Part shown: piece by piece, positions 24,797-33,611 of the stretch
Numbering within the stretch: position 1 is the first letter of the stretch
Layout: each line of letters opens with the position of its first letter
NCBI RefSeq assembly: GCF_038561935.1
Contig: NZ_CP102770.1
Coordinates: 496,001 to 560,000, forward strand
Length of the DNA stretch: 64,000 bases
Reading direction: 5' to 3'
Origin: Myxococcus stipitatus
Lineage (GTDB): Bacteria; Myxococcota; Myxococcia; Myxococcales; Myxococcaceae
The notes under the pieces: generated by a model
Databases searched by the model: none
Told to the model about the DNA's origin: nothing
The model's input: only the letters and a program-made list of their open reading frames with translations
Position numbers and translations under genes: made by a program

Positions 24797-26629
24797 ATGT
24801 TGATTGGACTGAGCCCGGCACACCTGCAACCCGGGCAGACGGTGGACGGCTGGCGCATCGTGAAGCCGCTGGGGGCGGGGAGCTTCGGCGCCGTCTACCT
24901 CGTGGAGAAGGAAGGCCACCGCTTCGCGATGAAGATGGCCATGCACCGGGCCAGTAGTGGAGACGCGGAGCAGACCGACGCGCGGCTGTTGCGGGAGATG
25001 GTCTGTCTGTCCCAGGTGAGCGGGCATCCCAATGTCGTGCGGGTTCACGCGCATGGGCGTTGGCCTCACCCGTCCGAGGGCTGGCTTTACGTCGCGGTGG
25101 ACTACGTCGAGGGCTACACGCTGGGGGAGTGGGTCGAGAAGACGCACCCCACCGCGCATGAAGTGGTCCGGGTCTTCGGCAAGCTCGCGGGAGCCTTGGC
25201 CCATCTCCATGCGCGCGGCGTCTTTCACCGTGACTTGAAGCTGGGGAACATCCTCGTGCGTGCGGCGGATGGTGAGCCCTTCGTCCTCGACTTCAGCGCG
25301 GGGGACTACATGCTCGCGCCGGAGCTGACGGACACGCCCTTGCCCCCCGGCACTCGCCGCTACCGCTCTCCCGAGGCGGCGCGCTTCCTCCGTGAGCATG
25401 GGGACGAACACGACGCTCGCTACGACTTCAAGGCAACGGACGACGTGTACGCGTTGGGCGTCTGCCTCTATGACGTGCTGACGAATCCCCAGCCCGAGAG
25501 CGCAGCGCCACGAACCATGGTGGGCGCCCAGTGGCCGCCCCCCGCCCCGCATGCGTTGAACTCGAGGGTGCCCGACTCGCTGAGCGCGGCGGCCATGCAC
25601 TTCATCGACCGCCAGCCCGAGAAGCGCGCCCCCACGGCCGAGGTCATGCGGCGCGAACTGGAGGCGTTGCTGTCGGAAGGGGGCGAGGCGTGGACGGTGC
25701 CCCTTCATGTCCCGAAGCCCCCGCTTCCGCTCGCCTCCGAGGCACCCCACAACGACATCCCCCAGGAGGATGCCCCAGCGCCCGTGTCGAAGCTGCCCCC
25801 AGGGCGGCGCGTGGCAGGCGCTGTGGCCGTCCTGGCGCTCGTTGTGGCCTCGCTGGCGGGCTACGTGGCCCTGCGCCCTGTTGCGAACGCGGAGAGGCCC
25901 AGCGCGCCCCTTGCGGCCCCCACGGTGCGGGATGCTGGTCCTGCTGCATCTCTGCCTCCTGCCGTGCCCCCGTCCCCCCTGGCGTCGTCCCCTGGGGTAG
26001 CGTTGCCCCCTCCTGCACCTGCCGAGAAAGAAAGCTCTCCCGTGAAGCGCGCTCCCGTTCCGATGCCCCCTCCCGCCGAGTCCACTTCCAGGAAGCCGAG
26101 GGCCCTGGCCTCCCGTTTGAGCTGGCCTCCGTCTACGTGGGCCGGGTTCCTCAAGACGTGCGCGAGTGCGACCGCCGTTGCCGCGCTCTCCATGGGCTGC
26201 CCGGGTGCCCAGGTTCGGCCAGAGCCCGCTGACTGCCCCTCCGAAGCGCGAGAGGTCATGTTCAGTCGAGAGATGAAGGGTGGGCTGCGCCTGAGGCAAG
26301 GGTATTCAGTGATGCTGACATTGGATGTCCGCCAGCCTGGGGAAATAGGCGAAGCGGGTTCCTATGCCGACGGCCCTGTCACCGGGGTAGTGCACATCAG
26401 CGACGTGCGTGGCCTGCCAGAAGGAACGCGGCTCTCGGGATATCTATGGACCGGAGGGGAGGTCCTCGTAGGGCGCTACACAGAGGCTCACCTGCCTGAT
26501 GGCCGCACAGTGCCGGTGTGCATCGTCCTGGGAAAGCGGGGGTACGTTGAAAAGGAGGACTGGTCCAAGCCAGGAGCTGCGGTGGTGGGGCGAAGTCTCC
26601 CGGCCTATCCCGTTGAGCGCTGGCCCTAG
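24797..26629 (+). CDS. Ser/Thr protein kinase, membrane-anchored, atypical DFG
   Basis: A 610-aa protein. The kinase domain (about 15-295) has GAGSFGAVY, the Lys in FAMKMA and FHRDLKLGN, but the DFG motif reads LDFSAGD. A transmembrane helix follows near 340 (VAGAVAVLALVVASLAGYVA), then a Pro/Ala-rich linker, a second hydrophobic piece with a cysteine (AAVAALSMGC) and a C-terminal beta domain of about 130 residues. It should sense an extracytoplasmic signal and phosphorylate cytoplasmic proteins. It directly follows the DUF2381 gene. Confidence 0.85.
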   Translation: MLIGLSPAHLQPGQTVDGWRIVKPLGAGSFGAVYLVEKEGHRFAMKMAMHRASSGDAEQTDARLLREMVCLSQVSGHPNVVRVHAHGRWPHPSEGWLYVAVDYVEGYTLGEWVEKTHPTAHEVVRVFGKLAGALAHLHARGVFHRDLKLGNILVRAADGEPFVLDFSAGDYMLAPELTDTPLPPGTRRYRSPEAARFLREHGDEHDARYDFKATDDVYALGVCLYDVLTNPQPESAAPRTMVGAQWPPPAPHALNSRVPDSLSAAAMHFIDRQPEKRAPTAEVMRRELEALLSEGGEAWTVPLHVPKPPLPLASEAPHNDIPQEDAPAPVSKLPPGRRVAGAVAVLALVVASLAGYVALRPVANAERPSAPLAAPTVRDAGPAASLPPAVPPSPLASSPGVALPPPAPAEKESSPVKRAPVPMPPPAESTSRKPRALASRLSWPPSTWAGFLKTCASATAVAALSMGCPGAQVRPEPADCPSEAREVMFSREMKGGLRLRQGYSVMLTLDVRQPGEIGEAGSYADGPVTGVVHISDVRGLPEGTRLSGYLWTGGEVLVGRYTEAHLPDGRTVPVCIVLGKRGYVEKEDWSKPGAAVVGRSLPAYPVERWP

Positions 26630-26883
26630 TTTCCCTCTGGGGACGTAAAGGGACTTAGCAAAATGGGCTCGTCTTTGTTCACTATGGGTGAATGAGATTT
26701 CGATCTTTTTAGACCTATTACGTCGTTCAAGTCAGGAAGGGCTGGCAGTACCTTGAGTCTGCCTTTGCGCGAATCCCTCTCGCGCGGGCACTCGGAGCTT
26801 CCAGCCCATGTCCAATCCGTCTGACTCTCGGCCTGCCGGGAGCGTTGTCCTATGAGCTTGCCCGGGTTCTGTGGACAGGTGGG

Positions 26884-27759
26884 TTAAGCAGCCAGCGGCA
26901 CCTGCGAGGCGGTCTTTTCGAACTCGGCGGGACTGACGTAGCCAAGTGAGGAGTGCCGCCGCTTGCGGTTGTAGAACACCTCGATGAACTCGAACAAGCC
27001 ACCCTTCGCCGCCTCGCGCGTCGAGAAGTCCGCGTCGTGCACCAGCTCTGTCTTCAGCGTGGAGAAGAAGCTCTCCACCACGGCGTTGTCCCAGCAGTTG
27101 CCCTTGCGGCTCATGCTGCACCGGATGCCGCGGGCGGCCAGCGCTCGCTGGTAGTCCTCACTGGCGTATTGGCTGCCCCTATCCGAATGGTGCAGCAGTC
27201 CCGCTGGGGGACAGCGACCTTTGAGCGCCATGTCGAGAGCCGAAAGCACCAGGTGCCGGTCGATGCAGCGGTCCATGGCCCAACCGATGACGCGCCGACT
27301 GAAGAGGTCCAGCACTACTGCCAGGTAGAGCCAGCCCTCCCGCGTGGGCACGTACGTGATGTCCGTCGCCCACGTCTGGTCGGGCCCTGGTGGATTGAAG
27401 GCGCGAGCCAGCACGTTGGGCGCTACCGGGAGGCCGTGCTTGGAGTCCGTGGTGTGCACGAACCGTCTGCGTCGACGAGCGCGGAGCCCAGCCTCGCGCA
27501 TGAGCCGGGCCACGCGGTGCCGGCCCACGGGCAGCCCCTGGGCCTTCAGCTCGGCCTGGACGCGTGGGCTACCATAGGTGCGGCGGCTGTCCTGATGCAC
27601 CTGCTGGATTCGCTCCACCAGCGCCGCATTGGCCTTCTGGCGTGCCGACGCTTCACGTCCCTCCCAGGCGTAGTAGCCCGCTCGGGACACCTCCAGCACA
27701 CGGCACAGCATCGCCACCGGGTAGTTCGCCTTCTCCTCCTGGATGGCCGTGAACCTCAC
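26884..27759 (-). CDS. IS3 transposase OrfB (DDE integrase domain)
   Basis: A 291-aa IS3-type transposase: an HTH_21 region (YYAWEGREASARQKANAALV), then the rve core with D in WATDITYVPTREGWLYLAVV, D in HHSDRGSQYASEDYQ and E in VVESFFSTLKTELVHD. It ends NRKRRHSSLGYVSPAEFE. It is normally made as an OrfAB fusion by -1 frameshifting. All catalytic residues are present, so it may be active. Confidence 0.93.
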   Translation of the reverse strand: MRFTAIQEEKANYPVAMLCRVLEVSRAGYYAWEGREASARQKANAALVERIQQVHQDSRRTYGSPRVQAELKAQGLPVGRHRVARLMREAGLRARRRRRFVHTTDSKHGLPVAPNVLARAFNPPGPDQTWATDITYVPTREGWLYLAVVLDLFSRRVIGWAMDRCIDRHLVLSALDMALKGRCPPAGLLHHSDRGSQYASEDYQRALAARGIRCSMSRKGNCWDNAVVESFFSTLKTELVHDADFSTREAAKGGLFEFIEVFYNRKRRHSSLGYVSPAEFEKTASQVPLAA

Positions 27760-28064
27760 GTGCTCTCCTTGGCGAAGAAGGCCGCCGCGTTTTTTAGTAT
27801 CTCCCGCTCCATCCGCAGCTGGCGCACCTCGCGCCGCAACTGGGCGAGTTCCTCCTTCTCACCCGTCGTCAGCGCCCCGGACGGCCCCTGGCCCGCGTCC
27901 GTTCGCGACTGCCTCATCCATGCCTCCAGCGCGCTGCGAGTCAGGTCCAGGTCCTTGGCCACCTGGGCTCGCGACTTGCCCTCTTCCAGCACCATCTTCA
28001 CAGCCCGGGCTTTGAACTCGGGCGTGTACTTCCTGCGCTCGCGTCTCGGCATCGTCGTGGACAT
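27756..28064 (-). CDS. IS3 transposase OrfA (HTH)
   Basis: A 102-aa protein: RRKYTPEFKARAVKMVLEEG, SRAQVAKDLDLTRSALEAWM, then a leucine zipper-like stretch ELAQLRREVRQLRMEREILK. It binds the IS ends. The sequence CTAAAAAAC within EILKN (about 27795) is an A-AAA-AAC slippery site; a -1 shift there joins the OrfB frame. The stop overlaps the OrfB start by 4 bases. Confidence 0.93.
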   Translation of the reverse strand: MSTTMPRRERRKYTPEFKARAVKMVLEEGKSRAQVAKDLDLTRSALEAWMRQSRTDAGQGPSGALTTGEKEELAQLRREVRQLRMEREILKNAAAFFAKEST

Positions 28065-29480
28065 CCTTCGGTCACCTCATCTCCGGTGTCCACAAAACCC
28101 GGGGAGGCTCACTATTCACCAATGGAGACACCTCCTACGAGTTCTTCCGGGACTTGGGGGAGGGCCGCGTTGGAGAGCGAATCCTCCTCGCGCAGACCCG
28201 CACGCCCAAGGGCCTCGGGGAATGTGTGGTGCTCAAGTGCCTGCCCCTGCCGAAAGCGGCGGACGCGACGGAGAAGTACCAGCGCACCCGGGCCCGGCTG
28301 GAAGAAGAGGTCCGGTTGGCGCAGTACCTTCGCCACCCGAGCATCGCGCGCGTCCATGGCCTCTTCGAGTCGGAGATGGGCCTGTGCGTGGCGATGGAGA
28401 ACGTCGAAGGGCTATCGCTCAACACGCTGCTGGCTGTTGCCCAGACTCGGGGGCGCTACTTCTCCGAGGCGTTCATTCTCTACGTGGGCGCGGAGGTCGC
28501 GGCGGCCCTGTCCTACGCGCACTCACGTGCGGATGATGCGGGCTTCGCGCTCGGCATCGTCAACCGGGACGTGAACCCCGCGCGCATCCGCCTGGGGCCC
28601 CACGGAGAAGTGCGACTGACGGACTTTGGAGTGGCGCTCTCTCGTCTCACGGGGCGATTGGCCACGTCCCTGCCGCGCCCCCAAGGTGAAGTCCTCTACT
28701 CGGCCCCCGAGGTGTTGCTGGGCGAGGTGGTGGACGCGCGTGCGGACCTGTTCTCCCTGGGGCTGACGCTGCTGGAGTTCGCCACGGGGCGACACCTCTA
28801 CGACCCGGGGCATGTCCGCATCGAAGAGGTGGAGGCGCGGTTGTCGAAGGAGGAACGGGAACGCGCGCTCACGGCCACGGTGGCCTCCGAGGTGATGGAG
28901 CTGCCCGCGTTCGCGGAGGATGCAATCTGGTGCGCCATGGCCTACGGCTCCGAGGATGTCGAGCATGCGGCGCAAGGGCTCTCGGTGCCGCTGCGGGACA
29001 TCCTCCACGCGCTGCTGTGTCGCAACCCCGCCGAGCGCATTGGGACGGCGGCCGAGTTGGAGCTTGTCTTGCGTGCGCAGTTGGCGCGGTTGGGTGGGTA
29101 CACGCGCGAGGAGGCATTGCAGGAGGCCCAGCACGCGCTCGGAGAGGCCAGTGAGGGACTCTGGGAGTTCGAGTTGCCGAGCGACGAAGGAGGCATCACG
29201 CCCCCTGTCACTGAGATGTGGAGTCGCTCCGAGCCCTCGACGGATTCGGCCTCGCCCCGTGGCACTCGGCGCCCGTCGTCGAGCGCTCCTGATGAAGTGC
29301 CGACGGAGCCCGGTGCAGGTCCGCGCCGTCGCACGTTGACGAAGCAGCCGACCGCGTAACGTCGGCCCCCAACCCCTCTCACTACCGCTGATTCACCACC
29401 GGCGCGGCGCGAGTCGTCCAGACCGACCGGGAGACGTGTGTTCGTCGTGCCTCATTCCGGGGCGCGTACAGGAGACGTGT

Positions 29481-30830
29481 ATGCACAGGAAGCGAAGTGG
29501 AGTCGCCGCGTTGCTGTTGTTGCTGTTCCCCATGCTGGGGTGGGCCTCGGAGTCTCCCAGTCCCGAGGAAGCTCCGTCAGCCCCTCCCCTCGAACCAGCC
29601 GCTCGCGAGTGGCACTACTGGATGCGCCTGGAGGCCACGACGCTGGCGCTGTTGCCGCGCGCTGGTGTGGGTGATGACGAAGGCTTCATCCAGATTGAAC
29701 CCACCTTCATCCTCGACGGTGGCCCCGAGTTCGGCTTCAACCTGGGGGCTCCGGTTCGTTTCCGGATGTGGGGTGGGAACGATGGTGGGGCGCTCGTGCG
29801 TCGCGAGGACTGGGACACGCTCTCGGACTGGGGGCAGCTCGTTCGTGGACTCTTGTTGGGTTCGGACGACGCACCCGTGGGCGTCTGGTTCGGGCCGCTG
29901 GAGGAACACAAGCTCCTCTCCGGGCATCTGGTTCGCCGCTACTCCAACCGGACCAATCCGAACTACCACCCGGCCGGAGGCATCTTCACTGGAACGTTGG
30001 GGCCGCTCTACACCCAAGCCTTCGCGTCAGACGTGCTGGGGGCGCGGTTGGTGGGGGCGGAGTTCTCCCTCGACGTAGAGCACATCTTCTTTGGCCAGCC
30101 TGAGAAGGGAGGGCGGTACACGCTGGCCCTGTCCGCTGTCCATGACTGGGGGCGAGCGGGAGGTCACGCGCCTTCGATGACGCTCGCGCACCTGGATGCG
30201 ATGGCGATAGTGGTGGCGCGCTCCGACCTGGAGGCCCACTTGCTTGCCGGGTGGGGCGGTCGTCCTGGTGAGGGCGGCGCGTGGGGAGCTGTCGTGGGTG
30301 GAGGGGTGGACTACCTCACCGACAGCTTCAACATGCGGCTTCGGCTGGAGGCGAGGCGCCAGCATGGAGGCTTCCGGCAAGGCTTCTTCGGTGCTGACTA
30401 CGAGCTGGCGCGCTTCCAGGCGGCGGGCCCTGACGGCGTGCCGCTCGCGGATGCTCACTTCCCGGACGGCTACTCCGCGTTCGGAGAGGCCATCGTGGAG
30501 TGGGATGCCGTCAGCTACGGAGGGCCCAACAAGCACCTGAACGTCTCGGTGGGCGCGGAAGTCTTCTCGTGGGGCCGCGCTGATGTTGACGGGCGTGTGG
30601 CGGTGCAGCTCTTCGAGCGCAGCTTGGAAGTGGCGTTGAAGGGGCTCGCGGTTGGCGCTGGGAAGCCTGGAGCGCGCTACCTCGGAGCGGCGGAAGTCCG
30701 GTGGAGGTTCCTGGGTGGCGGCCTCTACGCGATGGGGACGGGCGGCACGCTGTTGTTCCCCACCGCTGAAGGAACGTTGCGACCTGGCGCCTTCGCCTCG
30801 GTGGGCTTGGGGGTGGACCATGTCCGCTAA
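29481..30830 (+). CDS. exported outer-membrane-like protein, SitB position
   Basis: A 449-aa protein with signal peptide GVAALLLLLFPMLGWASE. The mature part is dominated by alternating beta strands with aromatic girdles (EFGFNLGAPVRFRMWGGND, SFNMRLRLEARRQHGG, AAEVRWRFLGGGLYAMG) and ends in SVGLGVDHVR, suggesting a porin-like barrel. It overlaps the toxin-like lipoprotein gene by 11 bp. In myxobacterial sitBAI operons the gene before the toxin (sitB) promotes toxin delivery; this gene has that position, but homology to SitB cannot be shown here. AGGAG lies 7 nt before ATG 29481. Confidence 0.6.
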   Translation: MHRKRSGVAALLLLLFPMLGWASESPSPEEAPSAPPLEPAAREWHYWMRLEATTLALLPRAGVGDDEGFIQIEPTFILDGGPEFGFNLGAPVRFRMWGGNDGGALVRREDWDTLSDWGQLVRGLLLGSDDAPVGVWFGPLEEHKLLSGHLVRRYSNRTNPNYHPAGGIFTGTLGPLYTQAFASDVLGARLVGAEFSLDVEHIFFGQPEKGGRYTLALSAVHDWGRAGGHAPSMTLAHLDAMAIVVARSDLEAHLLAGWGGRPGEGGAWGAVVGGGVDYLTDSFNMRLRLEARRQHGGFRQGFFGADYELARFQAAGPDGVPLADAHFPDGYSAFGEAIVEWDAVSYGGPNKHLNVSVGAEVFSWGRADVDGRVAVQLFERSLEVALKGLAVGAGKPGARYLGAAEVRWRFLGGGLYAMGTGGTLLFPTAEGTLRPGAFASVGLGVDHVR

Positions 30831-32355
30831 CGCCCTGTGGCTGTCGCTGGCCTTACTCACCACGGGATGCATCTCGGTGCCTCACGCTCCCATGAGTGGC
30901 CGCACGCTGAACTACACGCCCCGCGCGGCAACACCTCCCGAGGGGGTGGATATTGCGAGCGACGAACGCCCCGGTGCCTTCGACCCGTCTCCGTACTCCA
31001 TCGCGGGCTCCTGGCCGCGACAGCGATTTGTGCGTCATGGGGGGGCGCGAATTGGTGCAACGAAGGCCGCATCCGGAGCCGTCGGGGGCAGAGCCCAAAC
31101 CAGTGCCTCGCCACGACAGGCTGTGCTCGACGCCATCGACGAAGTGAAGGGCACGCTGGATGGTGTTGAAGGGACCTTCACGAAGTTGGCGGCCCATCGG
31201 CCCAGGGCACTTGGTGAGCAGAGCCTCAATGACGACGGCTTGTTCTCCCGGTTTGTCGAGCATGGCTCCGCTCAAGTGACGTGGCTCCGGGGCGGGCTTG
31301 GGAGTGCGACCGGGCTGACGGAGGTGGCCTCGGAAGTGGGCGACCCGGACATGGAGCTGGGCGTGCTTCGGATGACGGGCCCCAAGCTCCAGGCCACGAT
31401 GTTCGGGACCCTGCTGCTGGCCACCTGGGTGGACTTCCTCCAGCTCTCGGCCGCCATCATGAAGCACTGCTTCGCATGCAGCGACGAGAAGCTGTTCGTG
31501 GACCTTCACCGAGTGCAGCAACTGATGGAGCCCACGCTGAAGGACCTTGAGTCACTCGACCCAGAGAGAGTGGAGGCCGCTGCCACGGCGATGCCGGAGT
31601 TGATGGGGAAGCTGACCCGGGAGTATGCCGCGCTCCAAGCGCAGACCCGCGAGAGCATGCGGATGGGGGAGAAGATGCTCACGGCGGCGCAGGTGCTGGA
31701 GATGGTGTCCATGATCTCCACGCTGAAGATGTCGCTACCAAAGCTACCCCCGGCCGCACCGGTGACACTCGGCATGAGCCTCGCGATGGGGTCGGGGGGC
31801 GTCATGATGGGCTCGCGCATCGTCGTCTCCGCGGAGTGGGTGGAGATGATGCGAAGGCTCGTGCAGGCGGGGGTCATCTCCCTTCCTGCCGTCAACGCGG
31901 CCGTCCGCATTCATGGCGGGCAGGTGATGATGGCGCAGGCGTACCAGGACTTGCCCCAGGGCGTGAGGGATGCGCTGGGGGACAGTCCGGAGGTGAGGGG
32001 GATGCATGTGACGGGGAAGGCGGGAGCGGGCATGTCCGAGGCCCCGAAGCACCACGTCATGCCGAAAGAGCACCGGGAGTGGTTCGAGCAACGCGGCTTC
32101 AAGCGCGACATGGACATTGACCAGTTCTGCGTGCGCCTGGAGAAGTCCCACCACGAGGCGATTCACGGAGGGGGGAACTGGAAGCTGGGACGCACATGGC
32201 CCGGTGAGTGGAACCAGATGATCATGAAGGCGCTGCGCAACGCAGAGTCCAGGGCGGGCCGGATGTTGACGCGGAATCAGGTCCTGGACATCGTCGCGGA
32301 GCGCATGCAGTTCTACAAAGTCCCGCTCATGTTCACGAAGGGGAACAGCCGATGA
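30820..32355 (+). CDS. DUF2380-type lipoprotein toxin candidate (SitA-like)
   Basis: A 511-aa protein with lipoprotein signal ANALWLSLALLTTGC. A long helical middle includes a hydrophobic segment (PVTLGMSLAMGSGGVMMGS). The last 110 residues carry HHVMPKEHREWFEQRGF, then HHEAIHGGGNWKLGR and WPGEWNQMIMKAL, the signature of DUF2380 lipoproteins; the paired His residues suggest a His-Me finger nuclease. In myxobacteria such lipoproteins (SitA group) move between cells by TraAB outer-membrane exchange and kill siblings lacking immunity. The toxin activity here is inference. Confidence 0.7.
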   Translation: MSANALWLSLALLTTGCISVPHAPMSGRTLNYTPRAATPPEGVDIASDERPGAFDPSPYSIAGSWPRQRFVRHGGARIGATKAASGAVGGRAQTSASPRQAVLDAIDEVKGTLDGVEGTFTKLAAHRPRALGEQSLNDDGLFSRFVEHGSAQVTWLRGGLGSATGLTEVASEVGDPDMELGVLRMTGPKLQATMFGTLLLATWVDFLQLSAAIMKHCFACSDEKLFVDLHRVQQLMEPTLKDLESLDPERVEAAATAMPELMGKLTREYAALQAQTRESMRMGEKMLTAAQVLEMVSMISTLKMSLPKLPPAAPVTLGMSLAMGSGGVMMGSRIVVSAEWVEMMRRLVQAGVISLPAVNAAVRIHGGQVMMAQAYQDLPQGVRDALGDSPEVRGMHVTGKAGAGMSEAPKHHVMPKEHREWFEQRGFKRDMDIDQFCVRLEKSHHEAIHGGGNWKLGRTWPGEWNQMIMKALRNAESRAGRMLTRNQVLDIVAERMQFYKVPLMFTKGNSR

Positions 32356-32822
32356 CTGACGGAGGTTCGTGGCAGGGGAACTGGAAGGCACGCTTGTATG
32401 AGCGCGTCCGTGAGCGAGGCTACGACTCCCTCACGGCCTTTGCCGAGGCCCATCCCACCGCATCGTTGGTGGCACTGGCCGGGGAGCTTGGTCCGGACGA
32501 CGTTGCAGGCGTTCAGGTGTACGACGGATTGGTGGCCGAAGCGGTGCGAAACAAGCAAGTGACCCGCTTGGTTCGTGGGCAACTCGTGCGCGAGCTATGG
32601 GGGAGCCTCCCCGATGGTTGGCCGTCCGTGTTGGATGACGACAACCGCTTCAGGGTCGCTAAGGCGCTTGGGCTTTGGTCCAGCATCGTCCCAGAGACGC
32701 ACGAAAACCGTGTGCAACTGGCTGGTGATGCACTACTCGCCAATCCACCTCCCGCTGGATGGCGTCCGCTTGGACCCGATGACGAGCTACTTCTGACCCT
32801 CCTCCCAGACAACGAAGTCTGA
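32352..32822 (+). CDS. candidate immunity protein 1
   Basis: A 156-aa acidic cytoplasmic protein starting MTDGGSWQGNWKARLYERVR and ending GWRPLGPDDELLLTLLPDNE. Its ATG overlaps the stop of the toxin-like lipoprotein (ATGA), the usual toxin-immunity coupling. A paralogue with the same N and C termini follows at 32915. No family is recognised; the role is inferred from position and size. Confidence 0.6.
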   Translation: MTDGGSWQGNWKARLYERVRERGYDSLTAFAEAHPTASLVALAGELGPDDVAGVQVYDGLVAEAVRNKQVTRLVRGQLVRELWGSLPDGWPSVLDDDNRFRVAKALGLWSSIVPETHENRVQLAGDALLANPPPAGWRPLGPDDELLLTLLPDNEV

Positions 32823-32914
32823 GCGGCGACGGTGCCCTGCCAGTGGGTGAGGCGGGGCGCCACGTTGTAGCGTCGCCATGTCATCATCAAGCTGGACGTC
32901 ATGATGAGGTGCAG

Positions 32915-33385
32915 ATGACCGACGGGCGTTCGTGGCAGGGGAACTGGAAGGCGCGCCTGTATGGGCGGGTCCGCGAGCGAGGCCATGATTCACTCACCGC
33001 GTTTGCCGACGCGCGGCCTGCCGTTCCGCTGCATGCGTTGGCTGACGAGCTTGGCAAGGATGACGTGGCTGCGGTGCAGGTATTAAGCGGGCTGCTCGAT
33101 GAAGCGGAGCGGGGCAAGCACGTCACGCGCTTCGTGCGGGATGTGTTTGTTCGAGAGTTGTCCGATGGATTCCCTGATGGCTGGCCACCCGTCGTGGATG
33201 AAGCGAACCTCTTCGACGTCGCCCATATGCTCGCCCGCTGGACCAACTACACGCCGGACTCCCACAAAGAAAGGGTCGAGCGGGTTCGGGTTGTCCTCCG
33301 TGAATCTCCTCCTCCGCCCGGCTGGCGCCCGCTCGGACCCGATGACGAGCTTCTGCGCATACTGCTTCCCGACGAAGAAGCATGA
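32915..33385 (+). CDS. candidate immunity protein 2 (paralogue)
   Basis: A 156-aa paralogue of the preceding gene. MTDGRSWQGNWKARLYGRVR and GWRPLGPDDELLRILLPDEE are nearly identical to it, while the centre (residues about 35-125) has diverged strongly. GAGGTG lies 6 nt before the ATG. Tandem immunity genes usually protect against related but different toxins. It is the last gene of the island, 187 bp before attR. Confidence 0.58.
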   Translation: MTDGRSWQGNWKARLYGRVRERGHDSLTAFADARPAVPLHALADELGKDDVAAVQVLSGLLDEAERGKHVTRFVRDVFVRELSDGFPDGWPPVVDEANLFDVAHMLARWTNYTPDSHKERVERVRVVLRESPPPPGWRPLGPDDELLRILLPDEEA

Positions 33386-33571
33386 CGGTGCGCGACAGCT
33401 AGCGAGTCAGGAAACGCAATCACCGCCGTGTGTCCCCAGTGTGCCCCTCCAGCGTGGTTCGAGGGGGCACACCGGGGAACTGCATGGTACGGGCGGGATG
33501 TAGAACCCGAGGAGAATCAAGGCGATAGCGGGTAACAGCGCGTCCTGCTTGGTTGTTCTATCGCCCTGCCC

Positions 33572-33598
33572 ACGGGTTCGACTCCCGTACGAGGTACT
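33572..33598 (+). repeat. attR core of the genomic island
   Basis: ACGGGTTCGACTCCCGTACG then AGGTACT, a direct repeat of 18524-18550 with one mismatch. It holds the displaced original 3' end of tRNA-Glu (ACGAGGT). The 5' part of the tRNA is absent here. Confidence 0.85.
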
Positions 33599-33611
33599 CG
33601 CCAGGTCTTCA

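Larger units (their letters stand above)
26853..28111 (-). mobile_element. IS3-family insertion sequence, 1259 bp
   Basis: The ends are 25-bp inverted repeats: left TGAGCTTGCCCGGGTTCTGT then GGACA, right (reverse) TGAGCCTCCCCGGGTTTTGT then GGACA, with three mismatches. A 3-bp target duplication CTA flanks it (26850-26852 and 28112-28114). It encodes orfA and orfB with an A6C slippery site, the standard IS3 layout. Confidence 0.93.
26808..29359 (+). pseudogene. Ser/Thr kinase gene split by an IS3-family element
   Basis: Codons 1-15 lie at 26808-26852 (MSNPSDSRPAGSVVL) and the rest at 28115-29359 (FTNGDTSYEFFRDLGEGRVG...). Removing the IS and one copy of the 3-bp CTA duplication restores a continuous 429-codon frame. 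The kinase domain keeps the Lys in CVVLKCL and TDFG, but the catalytic loop reads VNRDVNPAR, so His and the metal-binding Asn are replaced. A TTG at 28154 might allow a truncated product without the glycine loop start. The 3' part is otherwise undamaged, so the insertion appears recent. Confidence 0.88.
18551..33598. mobile_element. 15-kb integrative island in tRNA-Glu
   Basis: Bounded by the 27-bp att repeats. The integrase lies next to the tRNA and points to it, followed by excisionase-type, SF3 helicase, AEP-like primase and wHTH genes. A cargo of kinases, a toxin-like lipoprotein and candidate immunity genes follows. There are no capsid, tail or conjugation genes, so it resembles a satellite or phage-inducible-type island rather than a full prophage or ICE. 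Confidence 0.82.

Noticed and set aside
18551-33598. Island as a complete prophage or conjugative element
   Set aside because: No capsid, portal, terminase, tail, relaxase or type IV secretion genes are visible.
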